Shown here piece by piece: positions 19,599-25,631 of a stretch of 25,631 nt of DNA (within the stretch, counting starts at the first letter, position 1; the number at the start of each line of letters is the position of its first letter). A program made the position numbers and the translations under genes. The stretch comes from Pseudomonadota bacterium (GTDB lineage: Bacteria; Pseudomonadota; Gammaproteobacteria; Burkholderiales; SHXO01): NCBI GenBank assembly GCA_023430065.1, contig JAEZCG010000001.1:1-25631 (forward strand), written 5' to 3'. The notes under the pieces are model-generated. The model did no database searches and was not told where the DNA came from. It was given only the letters and a program-made list of their open reading frames with translations.

Positions 19599-20407
19599 CA
19601 CGCGCTCCCGTCGCCCAGGTAGGCACGGATCACGTCGGGATTCTGCTGCACCTGTTCCGGCGTTCCGTCCGCAATCTTGCGTCCGAAGTCGAGCGCGACC
19701 ACCTTGTCGGAGGTGCGCATGACCAGGTTCATGTGATGTTCCACCAGCAGCACGGTGATGGTCAGCGCGTCGCGGATGCGGCGGATCAGGTCCATCAGCC
19801 CTTCGACCTCTTCGTGATTGAGGCCGGCCGCGGGTTCGTCCAGGAGCAACAACTGCGGAGCGCTGGCGAGCGCACGCGCCAGCTCGACACGCTTCTGGAT
19901 GCCGAAGGGCAGATCGGCCACGCGCCGCTCGGCAAACGGGGTCAGCCCGACGAGGCTCATCAGTTCCCGGGCGCGCGCCGCGATGCGCGCCTCCTGGGCG
20001 CGTGCCCCCGGCAAACGCAGGGCGCTGGCGACAAATCCCCCGCTGCTGCGCGCGTGCGCACCGAGCATGACGTTCTCCGCGACGGTGAGCGAACGGAACA
20101 GGGCGAGGTTCTGAAACGTGCGTCCGATGCCCAGGCCGGCGATTCCGTGCCGGGGCACTTCGACCAGAGAGCGCCCGGCGAACGCGATGCTTCCCTCCTG
20201 AAAGGGATAGAGGCGCGACAGGCAGTTGAAGAACGTGGTCTTGCCTGCCCCGTTGGGGCCGATGAGCCCGCATACCTGGCCGGCGGGGACGTCGAAGCTC
20301 ACGCGGTCCAGCGCCACGATGCCGCCGAAGCGAACCGTGAGATCGGTCACGCGCAGCAGGGGCGATGTCGCCGCGGACGCCGCGACCGGGCCGGCACTGC
20401 CCTGCAA
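19598..20407 (-). CDS. livG: LivG-type ABC transporter ATPase
   Basis: 269-residue partner ATPase. Walker A is GPNGAGKT (50-57), Q-loop region GRTFQNLALF (95-104), signature LPFGIQKRVELARAL (166-180), Walker B LLLLDEP (186-192) and AGLNHEEVEGL. LLVEHHMNLVM contains the switch His. The start is taken as TTG 20407 because AGGAGG lies six bases upstream and this gives normal length. A GTG at 20482 would add 25 residues without similarity to the family. It is the first gene on its strand; a 213-bp spacer separates it from the divergent acyl-CoA ligase. With LivF it would form the nucleotide-binding pair of an importer whose membrane subunits lie elsewhere. Confidence 0.93.
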
Positions 20408-20410
20408 GGT

Positions 20411-20419
20411 CTTCCTCCT
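20411..20419 (-). promoter_or_regulatory. Ribosome site fixing a TTG start for livG
   Basis: AGGAGGAAG on the minus strand; AGGAGG ends six bases before TTG 20407-20405. It is the only strong Shine-Dalgarno sequence in the region and argues against the GTG at 20482. Confidence 0.75.
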
Positions 20420-20525
20420 GGACTGGATGACAGGCGCGTTGCACACGCGCTCGGTTCGAGTGTGCGGCCGATACTGACACACTTGGCTGGCTGGCGTAAA
20501 GGAACGGCGCCCGCGGCAATGGTCG

Positions 20526-20554
20526 TTGCCATTCCCCTTCCGGCATCACAGAAT
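20526..20554 (+). promoter_or_regulatory. Candidate sigma70 promoter for the acyl-CoA ligase genes
   Basis: TTGCCA (20526-20531) and CAGAAT (20549-20554) with a 17-base spacer match consensus at 5/6 and 4/6. This is about 60 bases upstream of the first ligase ATG, in the spacer divergent from livG. Confidence 0.35.
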
Positions 20555-20620
20555 AGGCGTGGCAGCGAGATGGCGATAACGCACCGCAACATCAGCGGGC
20601 GACGCCAGGGGGGAGGGAGG

Positions 20621-22303
20621 ATGGCGGCGAACGAGCGGGCGCGCGAACCGCTTCATTACGCGCACTGGCCGGCAGGCCTGCCCAAGGTGCTGCCGTTTCC
20701 CGAGACCAGCGTGTTCGACAATCTGCGCGTGAGCGCGACGCGCTACCCGGACAAGCCGCTCGCCTGGTTCTACGACGCTGCGCTGACCTACGGGCGCGCG
20801 TTGCGCGAAGCGGAACTGCTGGCCGGCTACCTGCAGCGACGTTGCGGGGTCGCACGCGGCGACCGCGTGCTGCTGTTCATGCAGAACAGTCCGCAGTTCA
20901 TCGTCGGGTTCTACGCGATTCTGCGCGCCGATGCGATGGTGGTGCCGGTCAACCCGATGAACCTCACCGAGGAGTTGCGGCACTACGTCGAAGATAGCGA
21001 AGCGCGCGTGGCGTTGTGCGGCCAGGAGTTGTACGCACAGCTTGCGCCGCTCATCGGCCAGGGACTGGACCGCATCGTGGTGGCCGCGTACTCCGATTAC
21101 CTGGCGCCGAAGACCGACCTGCACGTGCCCGACGTGGTGGCCGCACCGTGCGAGGCGGTGACGGACGCCGGCGCCGTGAGCTGGCGCGACGCGCTGGCGG
21201 CCGGCCTGCAGCCGGCAACGCACCGCGCCGGTCCCGAGGACCTCTGTGTCATGCCCTACACGTCCGGCACCACGGGGCGCCCCAAGGGTTGCATGCATAC
21301 CCATGCGACGGTGATGAGCACCATTGTCATCATGACGCACTGGGGCGGCGCACACCAGGACGCAACCTTGCTGTGCACGCTGCCGCTGTTCCACGTCACC
21401 GGCATGCAGGGCAGCATGAACGCACCGATCTACAGCGGTGCGAGCGTGGTGCTGATCACCCGCTGGGACCGCCACACCGCGGCGCAGCTGATCGAGCGCT
21501 ACCGGGTGGACGGCTGGACGAACATCTCGACGATGGCCATCGACTTCCTGGCCAACCCCGATCTGCGCCGCTACGATCTGTCCAGTCTGCGGCGCATCGG
21601 CGGTGGCGGTGCAGCCATGCCGGGACCGGTGGCGCAGCGTCTCAAGGCGCTCACCGGACTCGACTACATCGAGGGCTACGGGCTGTCCGAGACCATCGCG
21701 CCCACGCACATCAACCCGGACGCCCGGCCGAAGAAGCAATGCCTGGGCATACCCGTCTGCAATACCGACGCCCGCATCGTCGATGCCGACACCGGCGAGG
21801 AACTGGGGCCGCACAAAATCGGCGAGATCGTCGTGTCCGGACCGCAGGTCTTCAAGGGCTACTGGAAGAATCCCGAGGCGACGCGCGAGTGCTTCCTCGA
21901 GCTCGACGGGAAGCCCTTCTTCCGCACCGGCGATCTCGGGCGCTACGACGAGGACGGCTACTATTTCATCGTCGACCGCCTCAAGCGCATGATCAATGCG
22001 TCGGGCTACAAGGTCTGGCCGGCAGAGGTCGAAGCCATCATGTACGGCCATCCCGAGGTGCAGGAAGCCTGCATCATCGGCGCGCACGATGCACACCGCG
22101 GCGAGACGGTGAAAGCACTGGTCGTCCTCAAGCCCGAGAGCCGGGGCAAGGTTTCCCCCGAGGAGATCATCGGCTGGTGCCGCAGCCACATGGCCGCCTA
22201 CAAGATTCCCCGGCTGGTGAGCTTCGTCGACACGCTGCCCAAGTCGGCCACCGGAAAGATCCAGTGGCGCCTGCTGCAGGAGAAGGAGAACCTGCGCGGC
22301 TAG
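20621..22303 (+). CDS. AMP-dependent acyl-CoA ligase, copy 1
   Basis: 560-residue ANL-superfamily ligase that adenylates a carboxylic acid and transfers it to CoA. Motifs are P-loop YTSGTTGRPKG (213-223), A5 EGYGLSET (351-358), A7 FRTGDLG (434-440), hinge DRLKRMINASGYKVWPAEVE (452-471) and catalytic Lys546 in SATGKIQWR. The best general match is fatty-acid / medium-chain acyl-CoA ligases; the exact acid cannot be read from sequence. The ATG at 20621 follows a GGGGGGAGGG purine run. An ATG at 20570 in the same frame would add 17 residues lacking family similarity. It is paralogous to the gene at 22382, with shared blocks such as SDYL, GCMHTH, LFHVTGMQ, RKQCLGIP-like and INASGYKVWPAE, so the pair arose by tandem duplication. 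Confidence 0.93.
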   Translation: MAANERAREPLHYAHWPAGLPKVLPFPETSVFDNLRVSATRYPDKPLAWFYDAALTYGRALREAELLAGYLQRRCGVARGDRVLLFMQNSPQFIVGFYAILRADAMVVPVNPMNLTEELRHYVEDSEARVALCGQELYAQLAPLIGQGLDRIVVAAYSDYLAPKTDLHVPDVVAAPCEAVTDAGAVSWRDALAAGLQPATHRAGPEDLCVMPYTSGTTGRPKGCMHTHATVMSTIVIMTHWGGAHQDATLLCTLPLFHVTGMQGSMNAPIYSGASVVLITRWDRHTAAQLIERYRVDGWTNISTMAIDFLANPDLRRYDLSSLRRIGGGGAAMPGPVAQRLKALTGLDYIEGYGLSETIAPTHINPDARPKKQCLGIPVCNTDARIVDADTGEELGPHKIGEIVVSGPQVFKGYWKNPEATRECFLELDGKPFFRTGDLGRYDEDGYYFIVDRLKRMINASGYKVWPAEVEAIMYGHPEVQEACIIGAHDAHRGETVKALVVLKPESRGKVSPEEIIGWCRSHMAAYKIPRLVSFVDTLPKSATGKIQWRLLQEKENLRG

Positions 22304-22381
22304 CCCCGCGGTTGACCGGCCGCTTGTTGCAGCGCCCGCGCTTCGCGTAATCTTCCCGGGTTCCGAACACCACGCAGCACG

Positions 22382-24046
22382 ATGAAACCGCAAGACTATT
22401 CGATCTGGCCCCGGCAGTATCCCATGCACCTGAGCGTGCCGCGCACCTCGCTCTGGTTCAACCTCGACGTGTCGGCGTCGCGCTATCCCGACCGCCCCGC
22501 CACCATCTTCTACGACTCGCGCCTGCGCTATGCAGACTTCCGCCGGCACGCGCTCGCGCTGGCCGGTTACCTGCGCGAGCGCTGCGGCGTGCGCAAGGGC
22601 GACCGCGTGCTGCTCGACATGCAGAACAGTCCCCAGTACATGATCGCCTTCTACGCCATCCTGCGCGCCGGTGCGGTGGCGGTGCCGGTGAGTCCGATGA
22701 ACGTGGTGGACGAGATCGAGCACTGCGCCGCGGACAGCGGCGCGCGGGTGGCGGTGTTCGGACAGGAGGTCTACGAGCATTTCCAGCCGCTGCTGGGCAG
22801 GCTGCTCGATCACGCCGTCGTCGCCACCTACTCGGATTATCTGCACAGCCAGACCGAGCTGACCGTCCCCGACTTCCTGCGCGCACCGCGCCGGGCGTTC
22901 CCGGAGCCTCAGGCAGCAGCGTGGGCCGAGGTGCTGGCCGCTGCACTGGATCCGGGCGCGGAAGAGGTCGGGAGCGAGGACCTGTGTGCCATCCTCTACA
23001 CCTCCGGCACCACCGGCAAGCCCAAAGGCTGCATGCATACCCACCACAACGTGATGTGCACGGCCGTGGGGGGGGCCCTGTGGGAGGACATGGCGCCCTA
23101 TTCGACCATTCTCGGTACCGCTCCCATGTTCCACGTCACGGGCATGCAGCATGCGATGAACGCCGCCATCTACGTCGGCGCGACCGTGGCGCTGCTGCCG
23201 CGCTGGGACGCGTCGGCCGCGGCCTACATGATCGAACGCTACCAGGTGACGCACTGGGCCAATGTCCCCACCATGGTGGTAGACCTGCTCGCGCATCCTC
23301 AGACCGCGGGGCGTGACCTGTCTTCCCTGCGCAACGTGTTCGGTGGCGGCGCGTCGATGCCCGAGGCGGTGGCACAGAAGCTGTTCGACCTGTGCGGCAT
23401 CGAATACATGGAAGCCTACGGGATGACCGAGACGATCTCGCAGACGCACATGAATCCGCCGGGAAACCTGCGCAAGCAATGCCTGGGCATCCCGACCTTC
23501 GACACCGAGTCGATCGTGGTCGACCCCGACACGCTCGCGGAACTGCCCCGCAACGAAACCGGCGAGATCCTGTCCACCGGGCCGCAGCTGTTCAAGGGCT
23601 ACTGGAACAACCCGGAGGCGACCAGTGCGTGCATGGTGGAACGCCAAGGCAAGCGCTGGTTCCGGACCGGGGACCTCGGCCGCATCGACGAGGAGGGATT
23701 CTTCTACATCGCCGATCGTCTCAAGCGCATGATCAACGCCTCCGGCTACAAGGTGTGGCCTGCCGAACTCGAAGCGACGCTGTACCGGCACGAGAACGTC
23801 AAGGAGGTGGCGATCGTGTCCGCGCCGGACGAGCGGCGGGGCGAGACGGTGAAGGCATACGTCGTGCTGAAGCGGCCTGAGGGCACCAGCGCGGAGGAAC
23901 TGATCGCTTGGTGCCGCCAGCACATGGCCGCCTACAAGGTGCCCCGCGAGGTGAAGTTCATGGAGGCGCTGCCCCGCTCCGGAGTCGGCAAGATCCAGTG
24001 GCGCGCCCTGCAGGAGCAGGAGTGGGCCGCCGCACGGGCCCGCTAG
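22382..24046 (+). CDS. AMP-dependent acyl-CoA ligase, copy 2
   Basis: 554-residue paralogue of the preceding ligase. P-loop YTSGTTGKPKG (206-216), A5 EAYGMTET (344-351), A7 FRTGDLG (427-433), hinge DRLKRMINASGYKVWPAELE (445-464) and Lys537 in SGVGKIQWR are all intact, so both copies should be active. Differences lie mainly in the acyl-pocket region: MTHWGGAHQDATLL in copy 1 against GALWEDMAPYSTIL here, and THINP against THMNP. Different acid specificity is therefore likely. The ATG at 22382 lies 78 bases after the first ligase stop without a strong ribosome site. The M20 deacylase follows after 28 bases, so the three are probably one operon. Confidence 0.93.
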   Translation: MKPQDYSIWPRQYPMHLSVPRTSLWFNLDVSASRYPDRPATIFYDSRLRYADFRRHALALAGYLRERCGVRKGDRVLLDMQNSPQYMIAFYAILRAGAVAVPVSPMNVVDEIEHCAADSGARVAVFGQEVYEHFQPLLGRLLDHAVVATYSDYLHSQTELTVPDFLRAPRRAFPEPQAAAWAEVLAAALDPGAEEVGSEDLCAILYTSGTTGKPKGCMHTHHNVMCTAVGGALWEDMAPYSTILGTAPMFHVTGMQHAMNAAIYVGATVALLPRWDASAAAYMIERYQVTHWANVPTMVVDLLAHPQTAGRDLSSLRNVFGGGASMPEAVAQKLFDLCGIEYMEAYGMTETISQTHMNPPGNLRKQCLGIPTFDTESIVVDPDTLAELPRNETGEILSTGPQLFKGYWNNPEATSACMVERQGKRWFRTGDLGRIDEEGFFYIADRLKRMINASGYKVWPAELEATLYRHENVKEVAIVSAPDERRGETVKAYVVLKRPEGTSAEELIAWCRQHMAAYKVPREVKFMEALPRSGVGKIQWRALQEQEWAAARAR

Positions 24047-24074
24047 ACGATTCGCGACGAAGGAGGACAGTGCG

Positions 24075-25376
24075 ATGAACGATCTGGCCACGGGCGCGCG
24101 CGACACGGCTTTCGAGAACGACCTGCTCGCCGCGGTGGACGAGGCACGCGACGAGATGGTCGCACTGCTCGCCACGCTGGTGCGCTTTCCGAGCCTGCTC
24201 GGCCAGGAGAGCAGCGCGCAGGACTACCTCGACGGCCTGTTCCAGGGCATGGGCCTGAAGACGCGGCGCGTCCCGGTGCGGCACGAGGAACTGGCCCATC
24301 TGCCGGGCTATTCCCCGGCGGTAGGGACGTGGGCACGCCACGACAACGTGGTGGGCACGCACCGGCCGCGCGCGCAGCGCGGCAAGTCGCTGATCCTGAA
24401 CGGCCACATCGACGTGGTACCGGTGGGCGCCGAGGACCTCTGGTCATCCCCGCCGTTCGAGCCGACCATCGACGGCGATCGGATGTTCGGGCGCGGAGCG
24501 GGTGACATGAAGGCGGGAATCGCCGCGTACATCACCGCCTTCCGGGCGGTGCAGCGGCTCGGCTACTGCCCGGCGGCCCCCCTGTTCATGCAATCGGTGG
24601 TCGAGGAGGAGTGCACCGGGAACGGCGCGCTGGCCTGCCTGCATCACGGTTTCCGAGCGGACGCCGCAATCATCCCCGAGCCCTTCGACCACAGCATCCT
24701 GTGCGCGCAGGTGGGTGTGATGTGGATCACGCTCGAGGTGCTGGGCCGGCCGGCCCACGTCCTGGACACGACCAAGGGCATCAATGCGATCGAGGCCGGC
24801 TACACCCTGTTCCAGGGGCTCAAGCGCATGGTCGCGCGCTGGAACGAGCCCGCCCGTCGGCACGCCGCGTTCGCACACGTGCCCGACCCGATCAAGATCA
24901 ATCTGGGACGCATCCAGGGCGGCGAGTGGACCTCCTCGGTCCCCACCCGCTGCACGCTGGAAATCCGACTGGGTTCCTATCCCGGCGTGAGCGCCGCGGC
25001 AACGCGTGCGGCGGTCGAGGACTGCCTGCGCGAGACGGCAGGAACCGAGCCGTCGCTGCAGGGGGTCCACTATCAGGTGCGCTACGCCGGCTTCCAGGCG
25101 GAGGGCTACGTCGCCGACCGCGCCCATCCCATGATGGGCGCACTGGCCGCTTCGCACCAGGCCGTTCTGGGCGCCGAGCCACAGTGGTACGCCAGCACCG
25201 CCACCACCGATGCCCGCGTGTTCGCCCTCTACGGCAGCATTCCGGCGAGCTGCTACGGCCCGACGTCGAGCCACATCCATGGCATCGACGAGTGGGTATC
25301 GCTGTCGAGCACGCTGCAGGTGGCCAAGGTGCTTGCACTGTTCATGACGCGCTGGTGCGGCGTCGAGAAGCGCTGA
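24075..25376 (+). CDS. M20-family zinc deacylase/amidohydrolase (ArgE/DapE type)
   Basis: 433-residue metallo-amidohydrolase of the ArgE/DapE/ACY1 group. Di-zinc site: His111 and Asp113 in NGHIDVVP, Asp144 in GAGDMKAG, general base Glu177 and ligand Glu178 in VVEEECTGNG, Glu202 in PEP, and His402 in HIHGIDEWV. The dimerisation (lid) domain occupies about 215-330. Such enzymes hydrolyse N-acyl amino acids, succinyl-diaminopimelate or carbamoyl compounds in the cytoplasm. The ATG at 24075 has AAGGAGGA upstream. Following two acyl-CoA ligases, it may release the acid that they activate; that link is inference. A hairpin follows the stop. Confidence 0.92.
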   Translation: MNDLATGARDTAFENDLLAAVDEARDEMVALLATLVRFPSLLGQESSAQDYLDGLFQGMGLKTRRVPVRHEELAHLPGYSPAVGTWARHDNVVGTHRPRAQRGKSLILNGHIDVVPVGAEDLWSSPPFEPTIDGDRMFGRGAGDMKAGIAAYITAFRAVQRLGYCPAAPLFMQSVVEEECTGNGALACLHHGFRADAAIIPEPFDHSILCAQVGVMWITLEVLGRPAHVLDTTKGINAIEAGYTLFQGLKRMVARWNEPARRHAAFAHVPDPIKINLGRIQGGEWTSSVPTRCTLEIRLGSYPGVSAAATRAAVEDCLRETAGTEPSLQGVHYQVRYAGFQAEGYVADRAHPMMGALAASHQAVLGAEPQWYASTATTDARVFALYGSIPASCYGPTSSHIHGIDEWVSLSSTLQVAKVLALFMTRWCGVEKR

Positions 25377-25386
25377 GTCTTGCCTG

Positions 25387-25410
25387 CGGCGCGTCGTCGG
25401 CGACGCGCTG
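25387..25410 (+). terminator. Strong stem-loop after the M20 gene
   Basis: GCGCGTCG-TCGG-CGACGCGC (25389-25408) is a perfect 8-bp stem with a tetraloop, extendable by two pairs, 12 bases after the stop codon. No T-tract follows, so intrinsic termination is uncertain; it may protect the mRNA 3' end. Confidence 0.45.
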
Positions 25411-25447
25411 GTACCATTCGTCCATCATGAAGGGAGGGGATCGAGGA

Positions 25448-25631
25448 ATGCGCCGCTTCGCCACCGCCGTCGTCGCCGCAACGCTGGTATTGACCAGCGG
25501 TTGCGCATCCATGCAGTCGATGAAGATGCCGACCCAGGTCGGCGGCGTTCCGCTCAACTGGAAGACCTGCGGCGGTGCCGGCGCGGTCGCCGGCGGTCTG
25601 CTCGGTGCGATCGACAGCTTCGGCGCGGCGG
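25448..25631 (+). CDS. Outer-membrane lipoprotein with glycine zipper, 3' part beyond window
   Basis: Sixty-one codons are visible. A basic N-terminus (MRRF) and hydrophobic core lead to LTSGC, a lipobox-like cleavage site with Cys19. The mature part starts CASMQSMKMPTQ, then CGGAGAVAGGLLGAIDS, a glycine-zipper segment. This arrangement is common in OmpA-family or glycine-zipper 2TM lipoproteins; the C-terminal domain that would decide is not in the window. GGGAGGGG at 25432-25439 favours the ATG at 25448; an in-frame ATG at 25427 would remove that role. Independent of the preceding operon by position of the hairpin. Confidence 0.7.
   Translation, partial: MRRFATAVVAATLVLTSGCASMQSMKMPTQVGGVPLNWKTCGGAGAVAGGLLGAIDSFGAA

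Noticed and set aside
20546..24175. A 1209-codon open frame antisense to both acyl-CoA ligase genes
   Set aside because: It spans two complete ligase genes and their spacer. Its translation has no recognisable motifs and is rich in His/Arg/Gly/Val, as expected from the complement of high-GC codons. The ligases carry all family motifs.

Overview
The window is high-GC, densely coded chromosomal DNA. Its gene content points to a betaproteobacterium, or a close gammaproteobacterial relative, with a metabolically versatile, heterotrophic lifestyle. The evidence is an eno-ftsB pair, a split moaA-moeA-mobA / moaD-moaE-modE cluster, SelO, the two-domain Ada protein and LivF/LivG ATPases. Taxonomy is inference from gene content; no rRNA is present.

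Layout. (1) 1-4705: partial selO, an epoxide-hydrolase-like enzyme, a divergent MFS transporter and a luciferase-like (LLM) oxidoreductase. (2) 4807-10093: a block that looks catabolic, with an SDR, a Gfo/Idh/MocA-type oxidoreductase, a second SDR lacking the usual catalytic Ser, a mandelate-racemase-type enolase-superfamily enzyme and a class I/II aminotransferase. (3) 10196-11314: ada. (4) 11358-15656: a molybdenum cofactor island in two divergent operons, moaD-moaE-modE (minus) and moaA-moeA-mobA (plus). A 177-bp control region lies between them, with a TATA-type palindrome over one -10 box. (5) 15750-17476: ftsB and eno, with a CACAGAGG-type inverted repeat between them. (6) 17519-18672: an IS110-family element with a frameshifted transposase, immediately upstream of eno. 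(7) 18684-18864: a tandem CACAGAGG-type repeat. (8) 18885-20407: livF and livG without permeases or binding protein. (9) 20621-25376: two tandem paralogous acyl-CoA ligases and an M20 deacylase. (10) 25448-end: the start of a glycine-zipper lipoprotein.

The most interesting object is the IS110 element. Its non-coding left end (18486-18655, minus) can be read as a bridge RNA of the type described for IS621. It shows a 5' hairpin, a closed target-binding loop and a 3' donor-binding hairpin. The donor loop carries GCAGTTGCT, identical to the element's right end. Its 3' guide pairs with the left end, so both ends can be placed at CT cores. The two target guides meet at CT and spell TGTGCC-CT-CTGTGTC. 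That 15-mer occurs perfectly at 18771-18785, inside the CACAGAGG-type repeat beside the element, and with two mismatches in the eno-ftsB repeat. The element therefore appears programmed to home to a dispersed host repeat, while its transposase is now broken by a one-base deletion.

Functional links that can be argued: the moa/moe/mob genes build Mo-molybdopterin guanine dinucleotide cofactor and may be controlled by the sensor-less ModE next door. The M20 deacylase could release a carboxylic acid that the two ligases activate to CoA thioesters. The enolase-superfamily, SDR and Gfo/Idh genes fit sugar-acid or cyclitol breakdown. The pathway assignments are inference from context.
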